Position numbers and translations under genes: made by a program
NCBI GenBank assembly: GCA_964372855.1
Contig: CAYJRY010000014.1
Location: forward strand, 1-23,407
DNA length: 23,407 nt
Source of the DNA: JACOXT01 sp964372855
GTDB lineage: Bacteria; Patescibacteriota; Microgenomatia; Levybacterales; UBA12049
Direction of reading: 5' to 3'
Part shown: one piece after another, positions 1 through 6,858 of the stretch
Layout: each line of letters begins with the position of its first letter
Position numbering within the stretch: the stretch's first letter is position 1
The notes under the pieces: model-generated
The model's database searches: none
Told to the model about the DNA's origin: nothing
The model's input: the letters and a program-made list of their open reading frames with translations, nothing else

Positions 1-321
1 ATAAATTTTTAGAAAATCTAGTACCTTGTCTAAATAGTCTCCAAATATAGAAGATAATTGTCTTGTTCTTGCGACTTGACCATCCAAATCATCTCCTATA
101 TAACCTAAAAGTAAAAAAAGTGAAGCTACAATCAGATGATATTGATAATTTAAAAAAAGTGAAACTGATCCAATTAAGTATAAACAAAAAGAAATAATAG
201 TTATTACATTTGGAGTAAGAAAATGAATTTTTGAAACTATAGGAGCAATCATATTTGTTAGAGGAAATGCCCAGATATCAGCCCAATTAGCAAAATAGAC
301 AGGCTTTATAATTTTTGTCAT
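1..321 (-). CDS. CDP-alcohol phosphatidyltransferase, N-terminal 107 residues (runs off left edge)
   Basis: Membrane enzyme that moves a phospho-alcohol from a CDP-linked donor to an acceptor alcohol, typically in phospholipid head-group synthesis. Read from ATG at 321-319, the frame stays open to base 1. The CDP-alcohol phosphatidyltransferase signature is seen in full: DDLDG, two residues, AR, eight residues, G, three residues, D, three residues, D, at about residues 78-102. A hydrophobic stretch (about 35-75) lies before it, as is usual. The start overlaps the stop of the upstream aminotransferase by four bases (ATGA), which implies translational coupling and a shared operon. The partner suggests an aminophosphonate or similar head group, but the substrate cannot be read from sequence. 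The C-terminal membrane helices are missing because the window ends. Confidence 0.88.
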   Translation of the reverse strand, partial: MTKIIKPVYFANWADIWAFPLTNMIAPIVSKIHFLTPNVITIISFCLYLIGSVSLFLNYQYHLIVASLFLLLGYIGDDLDGQVARTRQLSSIFGDYLDKVLDFLKIY

Positions 322-1496
322 GTATGTAGCAGATTTTGTGTTAAGTGAATTAATCTACTTTGATTACCATATAGTTGTTTTTTTAAGAATTTTTCTTTAT
401 ACATCTTCAGAATCTTTCCTAGCGCTTTAAGAAAGAAGATAATTTCTTTTTTGTCCAAATCGCCAATATTTCCGACTTGGAAAACTCTGTTTTGAAGCGG
501 ACCTTTACCGTTGTATATTATTATATTTTTTTCTTTAAGTTCGCTGTGTAAAGTTTCGTATTCAATATATTTTGGAAAAAGTACAGTTGTTAGAACACAA
601 GACATATCTTTCTCATCAATTAGAAATTTTAATCCTAATTTTTTCATGCCCTTTCTTAAAATTAGTGCTTTGTTAATTAATCTTTTTCTTCTTTTCTCAA
701 CACCTTCAGCCAAAATATTATTTATTGCTTGGTTAAAAGCGTAGAATAACTGTACTGCTGGAGTATTGGGTGTTTGCCCGAATTCTTTTGCGTAATAATA
801 GAACTTAAATAGATTTAGATAAGCAGTTTTTGGAGGAATTTGTTCTAGCTTTTCAAAAGAATCTTTTTTGCCAATTACAAAAGATACTCCCGCTAGAGAT
901 CCTATTGCTTTTGAGGCAGAACTTGAAAGAAAAGCAATATTATACTTCTCAAGATCGATTTTCTCAGCGCCAACGCTACTGACACCGTCAACAAAAAAAA
1001 TTAAATTGTATTTTTTAGCCAAAGAACCAATTTCATTAATAGGATTAAGTATCCCAACGCTTGTTTCATGATGAACTAAGGCAATAAAATTTATTTTGTA
1101 TATTTTTATATAATCTTCAACTTTTTTAATATCTATTTTCTCTCCCCATTGAAACTGTATTAGGTGGGTATTTTGATTATGCAGTGTTGATATCTCATAA
1201 AGTCTATTTCCAAATTCGCCATTTGAGATAATCAGAATATTTTTGTCTCCAACAGCTGAGGAAAGTACTGCTTCATTAGCCGCAGTTCCTGATCCAGTAA
1301 TAATTACAGCAAAGTACTTTTCTTGATTTCGGATCTCCAAAAGTTTTAGTAGATTGGAGTTAAGATTGCGATATAGAGTAGAGAATTCTTCTTCTCGGTG
1401 TCCAACTTCATTTGATATTATCGCTTTTTTAACATTATCAGCCACATTTACAGGTCCTGGACAGAAAAGATATTGTTTTGTCAATTTTTTTTGCAT
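318..1496 (-). CDS. phnW: class V aminotransferase, 2-aminoethylphosphonate-pyruvate transaminase (PhnW)-like
   Basis: PLP-dependent aminotransferase of fold type I, 392 residues, close to PhnW in length and motif order. Visible: FCPGPV near the start (PhnW has LTPGP), TGSGTAANEAV (67-77) in the PLP-phosphate region, HHETSVG (142-148), the PLP-ring aspartate D170 in VDGVSS, the Schiff-base lysine K196 in SSSASKAIG, and a C-terminal FQVGNIGDL matching the FRIGNIGE region of PhnW. Known PhnW enzymes interconvert 2-aminoethylphosphonate and phosphonoacetaldehyde, in either catabolism or biosynthesis. Here it is coupled to a CDP-alcohol phosphatidyltransferase rather than a phosphonatase, so a biosynthetic role is favoured (inference). 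Serine-pyruvate or alanine-glyoxylate aminotransferase activity is the main alternative. A minus-strand promoter and a hairpin with a T-run precede the start. Confidence 0.78.
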   Translation of the reverse strand: MQKKLTKQYLFCPGPVNVADNVKKAIISNEVGHREEEFSTLYRNLNSNLLKLLEIRNQEKYFAVIITGSGTAANEAVLSSAVGDKNILIISNGEFGNRLYEISTLHNQNTHLIQFQWGEKIDIKKVEDYIKIYKINFIALVHHETSVGILNPINEIGSLAKKYNLIFFVDGVSSVGAEKIDLEKYNIAFLSSSASKAIGSLAGVSFVIGKKDSFEKLEQIPPKTAYLNLFKFYYYAKEFGQTPNTPAVQLFYAFNQAINNILAEGVEKRRKRLINKALILRKGMKKLGLKFLIDEKDMSCVLTTVLFPKYIEYETLHSELKEKNIIIYNGKGPLQNRVFQVGNIGDLDKKEIIFFLKALGKILKMYKEKFLKKQLYGNQSRLIHLTQNLLHT

Positions 1497-1502
1497 GTCA
1501 AC

Positions 1503-1530
1503 AAAAAAGGAAAAGCCAATGACTTTTCCT
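1503..1530 (-). promoter_or_regulatory. terminator-like hairpin in the leader of the aminotransferase operon (candidate attenuator)
   Basis: On the minus strand an 8-bp perfect stem (AGGAAAAG/CTTTTCCT, 7-nt loop) is followed by a run of Ts, then the ATG six bases later. No minus-strand gene lies upstream that it could terminate, because the next gene to the right is on the plus strand. An upstream CTTTCC in the same leader (about 1552-1557) could pair with GGAAAG of the stem and prevent it forming. That is the layout of a transcription attenuator. The function is inferred. Confidence 0.5.
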
Positions 1531-1558
1531 CAATTTCTCTATAAATTTCGGGAAAGCT

Positions 1559-1587
1559 TTTATAAGTTACAAATAAAAAGTATACAA
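1559..1587 (-). promoter_or_regulatory. promoter of the aminotransferase/phosphatidyltransferase operon
   Basis: Minus strand: -35 TTGTAT (1587-1582), 17-bp spacer, -10 TATAAA (1564-1559). The transcript would start near 1552 and carry a leader of about 55 nt with the hairpin at 1530-1503. Confidence 0.5.
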
Positions 1588-1637
1588 TAAATTCCAAAAA
1601 TATGCAAGGATATGACTGTTTAGACTTCTAGTTCTAA

Positions 1638-1666
1638 TTGCAAAAGTAGGCATATTGTTGTATAAT
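1638..1666 (+). promoter_or_regulatory. promoter of the carbonic-anhydrase-like gene, probably leaderless
   Basis: -35 TTGCAA (1638-1643), 17-bp spacer, -10 TATAAT (1661-1666). The ATG lies only 8 nt after the -10 box, so the expected transcription start falls at or next to the start codon. No Shine-Dalgarno sequence is present. Confidence 0.7.
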
Positions 1667-1674
1667 TTAGCTTT

Positions 1675-2106
1675 ATGTCTAAAGAAAACGAAATTTTTTT
1701 TACTGACTTTGGTTGTATGGATGGAAGAACTAGAAGGCCAATATTTGAGCTTGGACAACTTAAATTTGGCGCATACTTCCCAGATACAATAACCGAACCT
1801 GGAATGGTAGGATTGTTAGTAAATAATAGTTCTATATCAGAAGATCTTTTGCATTCATTGAAAAGAAAATTAGATATTTCAATCCTAAATCATCATTCAC
1901 GAGGAATTATAGTTCATGGTCATCAAGAATGCGCCGGAAATCCGGTTGATGATGATACGCAAAGAGATCAAATAAGAAATTCACTTCCTATAGTTAGATC
2001 TCTTACAAACCCTACAATACCAATTTTTGGCGTTTTTATTAAACGTTCTTCAGACGACCCTTCAAAATGGGAGGCTGAGGAAATTCCCTCGACAGTTACG
2101 ATATAA
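1675..2106 (+). CDS. putative beta-carbonic-anhydrase-like zinc protein (Pro_CA_2 type)
   Basis: Small (143 residues) protein with the beta-carbonic-anhydrase metal site: C14 with the D16/R18 dyad in GCMDGR, and H83/C86 in HGHQECAGNP. In beta-CAs one cysteine, then a His-x-x-Cys pair, bind zinc, and the Asp-Arg dyad controls the fourth ligand. It is much shorter than classical beta-CAs (about 200 residues) and resembles the short putative carbonic anhydrase family Pro_CA_2. Reversible CO2 hydration is the likely but untested reaction. It is first in the plus-strand block, and its stop codon lies inside the -10 box of folC. Fold and metal site are fairly sure; activity is less so. Confidence 0.7.
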   Translation: MSKENEIFFTDFGCMDGRTRRPIFELGQLKFGAYFPDTITEPGMVGLLVNNSSISEDLLHSLKRKLDISILNHHSRGIIVHGHQECAGNPVDDDTQRDQIRNSLPIVRSLTNPTIPIFGVFIKRSSDDPSKWEAEEIPSTVTI

Positions 2107-2107
2107 T
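2102..2107 (+). promoter_or_regulatory. -10 box before folC (leaderless start)
   Basis: TATAAT overlaps the stop codon of the preceding gene and ends 6 nt before the folC ATG at 2114. No good -35 is visible at 16-18 bp, so this may be a weak or activator-dependent promoter. Confidence 0.45.
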
Positions 2108-2113
2108 ACCTCC

Positions 2114-3685
2114 ATGCAAATTGTTACCTACGATCAAGCAGTAAAGTACTTAGAGAATTTTATTGGGAAGGTTATTTTTAAGGTTGATCCGCAATCAGTA
2201 AGACGTCAACATCCCCTTGAGAGAATGAGAATATTACTTAACCTTCTTGATTACCCGCAAAACAAATTTCAATCGGTTTTAGTTGGAGGAACTTCTGGAA
2301 AAGGATCAACAGCATATTTAATTTCCCATATTCTAAAAACTGCTGGATACAAAACCGGACTTACTATTTCTCCTCATCTTCAGAAAGTGAATGAAAGACT
2401 TCAGATAAATAATAAGTCTATTTCAGATGAAGCGTTTGTGAAATTGTTAAATACTCTTATACTACCAAGTATTAGAGTAATGTCGAAAATGAAAATTGGA
2501 TCACCATCATATTTTGAGATCCTAGTTGCGATGGCTTTTTTATATTTTGCAAAAGAAAAAGTTGACATTGCGGTTGTTGAGGTTGGAATGGGAGGAGAAT
2601 TTGACGCAACAAATACTCTTTTTCCATGCGTATCGGTTTTGACAAATGTTTCCTTGGACCACACGAATGTTTTAGGAAAAACAATTGAGGAAATAGCTAA
2701 TACGAAAGTGGGAATAATAAAGTCGGGCTCTCTCCCTTTGGTTGTAGTAACTGGAGTGAAGCAACCAACAGTAATCAAAATTGTTGAAAATAAATGTAGA
2801 GAAGTTGGAGCAAAGTTATATAGACTCGAAAAGGATTTTAATTTTAGGATTAAAAAGGAAAGAAAGAAGGGTTCAATTTTTGATTTAACAATCACCAACG
2901 GTCGTGAATTGAAGTTAAATGATTTGAAGCTTTCGCTTTTGGGAGAATATCAGGTAGAGAATGCGAGTTTGGCGATTAAGACAATTTTGGAATTGGAAAA
3001 GTTTGCCTGCCTGCCGACAGGCATGGGTTTTAAATTCTCAGAAGAATATGTTAGAAAAGCTTTGTCAACTGCTTTTTTTCCAGGAAGATTTGAGATAGCG
3101 CGTATTAATAGCTCACCTCATCCGCTCAATGACTCTTCAAGGCCTAACGGAAACACACGTGAAGCTTACGAAAAAGTACCTGTAATTCCTGCAGCGATGA
3201 TTTCAATTAATGAAAACAAAGAAACAGTGAAGAGATCATTTCGCGGAAAGGTTCGCTCTCAGCTAGACACTAAGCGCCATACACTAATACTGGATGGCGC
3301 GCATAATCCGACTAAAATGCGTGCATTTTTGACAACTCTGAAAAAACTTTTTCCAAAAGAAAAAAAGATTTTTATTGTTGCTTTTAAAAATGATAAAGAT
3401 ATAAAGGGAATGTTGAAAGAAATTGCAAAAGCTGCGGATTATGTTGTCGGAACAGAATTTCATATTAAAACAGATACAGCTGTCTCCGCATCTTTGGATT
3501 CGAAAAGTATTAAATCTCAATTATTAAGTATCAAATTTCGGGGAAAGATATTCGTTGAAAGTGATTCTAAGAAAGCATTAAATAGAAGTCTTAAACTTTC
3601 AACATTAAACCAATATAACAATACAGCAATTATTATTGTCACTGGCTCGCTATATTTAGTAGGAGAAATAAGAAGTATGTTATAA
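2114..3685 (+). CDS. folC: folylpolyglutamate/dihydrofolate synthase FolC with insertions
   Basis: Mur-ligase-family enzyme that adds glutamate to dihydropteroate or folates in the cytoplasm. Seen in 523 residues: P-loop GTSGKGST (59-66), SPHLQKVNER (86-95), VEVGMGGEFDATN (155-167), LDHTNVLG (181-188), LLGEYQVENA (275-284) and, in the C-terminal domain, LILDGAHNP (391-399). The start at 2114 is chosen because the upstream extension overlaps the previous gene and a TATAAT box lies just before it. The protein is about 80-100 residues longer than typical FolC. One insert (about 332-388) splits PGRFEIA from LILDGAHNP. Another short one (ACLPTGMGF, about 298-306) is encoded by a GC-rich palindrome. 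Both lie between core elements, so the enzyme may still work. Confidence 0.9.
   Translation: MQIVTYDQAVKYLENFIGKVIFKVDPQSVRRQHPLERMRILLNLLDYPQNKFQSVLVGGTSGKGSTAYLISHILKTAGYKTGLTISPHLQKVNERLQINNKSISDEAFVKLLNTLILPSIRVMSKMKIGSPSYFEILVAMAFLYFAKEKVDIAVVEVGMGGEFDATNTLFPCVSVLTNVSLDHTNVLGKTIEEIANTKVGIIKSGSLPLVVVTGVKQPTVIKIVENKCREVGAKLYRLEKDFNFRIKKERKKGSIFDLTITNGRELKLNDLKLSLLGEYQVENASLAIKTILELEKFACLPTGMGFKFSEEYVRKALSTAFFPGRFEIARINSSPHPLNDSSRPNGNTREAYEKVPVIPAAMISINENKETVKRSFRGKVRSQLDTKRHTLILDGAHNPTKMRAFLTTLKKLFPKEKKIFIVAFKNDKDIKGMLKEIAKAADYVVGTEFHIKTDTAVSASLDSKSIKSQLLSIKFRGKIFVESDSKKALNRSLKLSTLNQYNNTAIIIVTGSLYLVGEIRSML
3008..3023. repeat. GC-rich palindrome inside folC
   Basis: TGCCTG-CCGA-CAGGCA forms a perfect 6-bp stem with a 4-nt loop, in frame within an AT-rich gene. 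It lies in a longer run of CCTGCCTG units and is unlike its surroundings. It probably belongs to a short interspersed palindromic repeat family (inference). Confidence 0.55.
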
Positions 3686-3686
3686 T
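3678..3686 (+). promoter_or_regulatory. extended -10 promoter of dcd (leaderless start)
   Basis: TGTTATAAT is an extended -10 (TGn-TATAAT). It overlaps the folC stop and ends 6 nt before the dcd ATG. No clear -35 is seen, which fits an extended -10 promoter. Confidence 0.55.
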
Positions 3687-3692
3687 CTCTTT

Positions 3693-4262
3693 ATGGTTTT
3701 GTCTGACAGAGACATCATAAATGCCCTTAAATCAAGAAGAATTAAAATTTCTCCAACCCCTGATTTAAAATCTCAGCTTGGCTCTTGCTCTATCGATCTT
3801 AGGCTTGGTGATACTTTTAGGGTTTTTGAACATAGCCGCAATGCTTATATTGATCCTACAAAAAAAGATTACGCAAAAGAAATAACAAGAGAAGTAAAAG
3901 TAAAAAATGGAGAGAATTTTGTCATGCAGCCGGGGGATTTTGTTTTGGCAGTGACACTTGAAAACGTCAAAATTCCAAGCAATCTTATGGGGCGGCTTGA
4001 GGGCCGCTCCAGTTTGGGGAGGTTGGGCATTGTAGTCCATTCAACTGCTTCTATTTTTGATCCTGGATGGGATGGAAAACCAGTTTTGGAACTTGGTAAT
4101 TTAGGCAGAATGGCAGTAAGCTTAACGCCCGGAATGAGGATATGCGCGATGACTTTTGAAGAATTGACAAGCCCAGCTGATGTTCCTTACAACAATAAAA
4201 AGAAGGCAAAATATATTGGTCAAAAAGGACCGGATGAAAGTAGAATACACAAAGAAAATTGA
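3693..4262 (+). CDS. dcd: dCTP deaminase
   Basis: Converts dCTP to dUTP, the first step of the dTMP route built by this cluster; 189 residues, normal length (E. coli 193). Seen: DLRLGD (35-40), the nucleotide-binding GRSSLGRLG (104-112), HSTASIFDPGW (116-126), the catalytic-glutamate strand VLELGN (E133) and the C-terminal triphosphate-binding region YIGQKGPDESR (174-184). HSTA and the GQ-GP-SR tail resemble the bifunctional Dcd-Dut enzymes of mycobacteria, while DPGW resembles the monofunctional E. coli type. Whether it also hydrolyses dUTP therefore cannot be decided here. This matters because the second Dcd-like protein at 5098 looks catalytically impaired and no normal Dut is present in the window. 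Confidence 0.9.
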   Translation: MVLSDRDIINALKSRRIKISPTPDLKSQLGSCSIDLRLGDTFRVFEHSRNAYIDPTKKDYAKEITREVKVKNGENFVMQPGDFVLAVTLENVKIPSNLMGRLEGRSSLGRLGIVVHSTASIFDPGWDGKPVLELGNLGRMAVSLTPGMRICAMTFEELTSPADVPYNNKKKAKYIGQKGPDESRIHKEN

Positions 4263-4274
4263 CCTTAATTTTCA

Positions 4275-4297
4275 ATTTGAAATTTAAAATTTCAAAT
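4275..4297. repeat. AT-rich palindrome between dcd and tmk
   Basis: ATTTGAAATTT and its exact complement are separated by one A. More AAATTTCAAAT-like units follow up to the tmk start. This is one of several related spacers in the window (also 5019-5078, 11342-11436, 14571-14606). There is no T-run, so it is not a standard terminator. Confidence 0.6.
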
Positions 4298-4336
4298 CAA
4301 ATCTAAATGTTTAAAAATTGAAATTTTAAAATTTGT

Positions 4337-5047
4337 ATGAAATATCATGTATCTTTTGATATCGAGCTTAGAAAAAATCCATACAAAGGATTATATATCG
4401 CAATGGAGGGTATTGATGGAAGCGGAAAAACAACTCAAACGGAGCTGGTAACTAAGTATCTTAGAAAAAAAGGCAGAGAAGTTGTGATGACACGTGAACC
4501 TCGAAAAGAAGGGATTATTGGAGATATTGTCAACAAAGTTTTGACAGGCAAGCTAAAAATGTCTTCAAAGGCTTTGCAGTATTTATTTTCAACTGATAGA
4601 GTTTTGCACCATGAAGAACTTATAGTTCCAAATCTCAAGAAAGGCAAGATTGTTATTTCTGACAGATGTTTTTGGTCTGCAATTGTTTATGGAATTTTGG
4701 ATAGAACAAAAGCCAGATATGATTATAAAACAGCCAACTTTTTGCTTATCTCTCAGTCAATACTATCTCTGTATCATCAGTTTATAGTTCCTGATTACAC
4801 GTTTTATTTAAAAATTTCTCTAGATACTTCAATCCAACGAATTTCTCAAAAAAAAGATTTCAAGGAGATTTATGAGGATAAAGAGAAATTAAAACAAGTG
4901 AACAATGGTTATAATTGGCTAGCAAAGAAATTTAGCGAGAAGATTGTTACCGTGGATGGAGAAAGAGAGAAAGAGGAAGTATTGGGTGAAATAATTAAAA
5001 AACTCGAATACCAATATCCGAAATCCGAAACAAATTCAAAATTCTAA
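4337..5047 (+). CDS. tmk: thymidylate kinase
   Basis: Phosphorylates dTMP to dTDP with ATP. Seen in 236 residues: P-loop GIDGSGKT (25-32) in the typical context IAMEGIDGSGKTTQ, TREP (52-55), and the DR dipeptide (109-110) in VISDRCFW where most Tmk have DRY. A lid/C-terminal part follows with YLKISLDTSIQRIS. The first 18 residues precede the first beta strand and are longer than usual, but no better start exists before LYIAMEG. The last residues (about 227-236, YPKSETNSKF) are encoded by the left arm of an inverted repeat and are not a conserved Tmk element. It lies between dcd and a Dcd/Dut-fold gene in the thymidylate cluster. Confidence 0.9.
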   Translation: MKYHVSFDIELRKNPYKGLYIAMEGIDGSGKTTQTELVTKYLRKKGREVVMTREPRKEGIIGDIVNKVLTGKLKMSSKALQYLFSTDRVLHHEELIVPNLKKGKIVISDRCFWSAIVYGILDRTKARYDYKTANFLLISQSILSLYHQFIVPDYTFYLKISLDTSIQRISQKKDFKEIYEDKEKLKQVNNGYNWLAKKFSEKIVTVDGEREKEEVLGEIIKKLEYQYPKSETNSKF

Positions 5048-5078
5048 ATTCAAATGTTCAAAACAGTTTCGGATTTCG
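5019..5078. repeat. 13-bp inverted repeat spanning the tmk stop codon
   Basis: CGAAATCCGAAAC (5019-5031) and its perfect complement GTTTCGGATTTCG (5066-5078) are separated by 34 bp of TTCAAA/TTCTAA-like units. The left arm codes for the end of Tmk, and a further CGGATTTCG copy leads into the next start at 5098. An mRNA hairpin between the two genes is likely. Confidence 0.65.
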
Positions 5079-5097
5079 ATACTCGGATTTCGAATTT

Positions 5098-5694
5098 ATG
5101 ATACTGGGGCCGAAAATTTTATTAAAATTAGTTAAAACAAAAAAGTTAGTAGAAGGTTTGTCTGACCGAGAGTTAACAAATCCTGAGGGTGCTGGATTTG
5201 ATTTACGTTTGGGTGAAGTTTATAAAATAAAAGGTACGGCTTTTTTGGGAGAAGTTGAGAGAAAAACACCTGATATTGAATTGGTTGCAAAATACGATAG
5301 CATTAAGAGTCCAAATAAGCCTCACAGAAACATAAACGATCGTATCAATAAACGAAAGGCGAAAGTGAACCAAGTCATTATTAAACCGAATGATTTTTAT
5401 TTAGTTAAGACAATCGAAAGTTTTAATCTGCCAAGTAATTTAACTGTGAACTTCAAACCTCGTACTACAACATTTCGATCAGGTCTATTTTTGCGAACTG
5501 GCAATGTAGCGCCTGGATACAAAGGTCCGGTGACATTTGGTATAAAAAATGAAGGACCTTGTAAGGTAACAATTGAGATGGGAGCCCGTTTTGTTCATGC
5601 ACAATTTGAAGAAGTAAAGGGTGGAGGCTCAGCGTACCGTGGTCAATGGCAAGGAGGACGAGTAAGCGTCACAAAAAAGGAAAAACAAATATAA
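5098..5694 (+). CDS. Dcd/dUTPase-fold protein with missing catalytic acids
   Basis: 198 residues with clear Dcd/trimeric-dUTPase features: GFDLRLGE (33-40), PRTTTFRSGLFLRTG (121-135) matching the Arg-Ser-Gly nucleotide-binding motif, PGYKG (139-143), and a C-terminal YRGQWQGGR (180-188) like the closing phosphate-binding tail. The aspartate before PG in Dcd and archaeal dUTPases is alanine here (A138). The strand that carries the catalytic glutamate in Dcd reads VTFGIKN, with glycine (G148) in its place. A 30-residue basic insert (about 65-92) is also unusual. The position after tmk suggests a role in dUTP/dCTP handling, but neither classical reaction is assured. A regulatory or binding paralogue, or a dUTPase with displaced catalytic residues, are alternatives. 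Confidence 0.7.
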   Translation: MILGPKILLKLVKTKKLVEGLSDRELTNPEGAGFDLRLGEVYKIKGTAFLGEVERKTPDIELVAKYDSIKSPNKPHRNINDRINKRKAKVNQVIIKPNDFYLVKTIESFNLPSNLTVNFKPRTTTFRSGLFLRTGNVAPGYKGPVTFGIKNEGPCKVTIEMGARFVHAQFEEVKGGGSAYRGQWQGGRVSVTKKEKQI

Positions 5695-5695
5695 C

Positions 5696-5724
5696 TTTAC
5701 TTTTTTAAAAATTTATTTTAGTAT
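5696..5724 (+). promoter_or_regulatory. candidate promoter before the gene at 5731
   Basis: TTTACT (5696-5701), 17 bp, TAGTAT (5719-5724), ending 6 nt before the ATG. The hexamers are imperfect, but the spacing matches the other leaderless starts in the window. Confidence 0.35.
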
Positions 5725-5730
5725 GTTTAT

Positions 5731-6231
5731 ATGGGTGATAAAAATAATCCTCCTGGACTTCTAAAAACTCAAGGATTGCNNNNNNNNNNGGATCTTCGCG
5801 TAAGACTTGAGAAAGGAATAAAAGACTATCAAACACTGATTGAGTTAGCGGTAGAAAGAGAAGGAATAAAATCCACTAATATATTTGGTAAATTTTTATC
5901 AAAAGTTGAGAGATTTTTAGATGGAGGATCTCCTCAAGTTACTGCCAAACAGAAATATAGTTTGGAAATCGCAAAAAATAAGACAATAATTGAGGCAATT
6001 GACAAAGGGGATGTAGAAGTTGCTATAGCATACCTTATTGATGAGATACAGCAAGCGATTCATTTGGCTAATATTGGCTTATTTATTACTGGAGACAGGG
6101 CAACTGAACGAATTTGGATTAAAAGTGCTCAGGGGGATATTAATCTGTTAAGAAAGATAAGCCCAGATAAAGCAGAAAGATTACAAACAGAATTGGACAA
6201 AAAAACAGGAAGCCCACTAGCAAAATTGTAA
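5731..6231 (+). CDS. uncharacterised protein, interrupted by assembly gap
   Basis: About 166 residues, not recognised. Ten Ns at codons 17-20 leave the N-terminal part uncertain. The frame is open on both sides only because the gap is written as ten bases, so the true start could differ. The rest is mainly helical in character and charged, with a hydrophobic-amphipathic segment around EVAIAYLIDEIQQAIHLANIGLFI (about 107-130). No signal peptide, membrane helix or catalytic motif is visible. It lies between the Dcd/Dut-like gene and the DUF5680-like gene on the same strand. Confidence 0.55.
   Translation: MGDKNNPPGLLKTQGLXXXXDLRVRLEKGIKDYQTLIELAVEREGIKSTNIFGKFLSKVERFLDGGSPQVTAKQKYSLEIAKNKTIIEAIDKGDVEVAIAYLIDEIQQAIHLANIGLFITGDRATERIWIKSAQGDINLLRKISPDKAERLQTELDKKTGSPLAKL
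5780..5789. other. assembly gap (10 Ns)
   Basis: Ten unknown bases within a predicted gene. This is probably a scaffold join of unknown true length, so the N-terminal part of the gene at 5731 is not reliable. Confidence 0.95.
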
Positions 6232-6366
6232 TATTTAATCTATTGAAACTACTTATAAATAGAAAAATTTCTGAGAATATATTGTTTATCGCAATCGGTT
6301 CGCATAGTAAAATGTACGGATAGCCATTGCATCTTAATATAAACTTTGTTAATGTAGAGTAAAATT

Positions 6367-6837
6367 ATGGATATAAAGCTGCTTAAAAACTTTTTAATCG
6401 AGACGAAAAAGGGAGGATTCGGAGCTGGAAAGAATAAGAATTGGACCAAGGAAAAAGATGGCTCCACAACTATAATTTTTGAGTTAGGCGATTTTAAAAT
6501 GCATGATAATTTTTTCGGAGGGGATCCTTGGGGGGGTAGAGAGGTAATCTTTTTTAAAGGAAATCCTTCATGGATTATGGTCATGTACGGAGTTGTTGAC
6601 TCCTCATTTAAAGATTTTAAAAATGCCTATAAGTTTTTACAGAAAGCTCTTTTGAATCAACCAGGAACCTTTCCAGTTCGTGGCCCACAAATATTTAAAG
6701 AAGAAGACTTTGTTTATAGAAATAAAATAGAAGGTAATTTAGAAAACTTTCTGGGTTATGAGACAATATCTAAAGGAAATAAACAAATTTATAAAACAAG
6801 TTATGCAGGTGGTTTAGTTAATGTGCGAAAGGAATAA
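6367..6837 (+). CDS. DUF5680-like protein
   Basis: 156 residues. The central part, GDFKMHDNFFGGDPWGGREVIFF followed by NPSWIMVMYGVVD (about 41-78), matches the pattern of DUF5680 as I know it: an aromatic/acidic strand, a Gly-Gly turn, then a strand reading W-x-M-x-Y-G. The C-terminal YKTSYAGGLV (about 141-150) is also typical. The function of that family is not known; some members follow an XRE-type DNA-binding domain, which is absent here. No membrane segment is seen. It is co-directional with thyA, whose start is 21 bp downstream, so co-transcription is likely. Assignment is by pattern memory only. Confidence 0.55.
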   Translation: MDIKLLKNFLIETKKGGFGAGKNKNWTKEKDGSTTIIFELGDFKMHDNFFGGDPWGGREVIFFKGNPSWIMVMYGVVDSSFKDFKNAYKFLQKALLNQPGTFPVRGPQIFKEEDFVYRNKIEGNLENFLGYETISKGNKQIYKTSYAGGLVNVRKE

Positions 6838-6858
6838 ATCAATTCTGAATTATAGATT

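Noticed and set aside
2027..2113. 29-residue N-terminal extension of FolC
   Set aside because: It overlaps the end of the carbonic-anhydrase-like gene, has no FolC similarity, and a TATAAT box lies just before the ATG at 2114.
2401..2898. 165-codon minus-strand open frame inside folC
   Set aside because: It is antisense to strongly conserved FolC motifs and shows no recognisable protein features, so it is a shadow frame.
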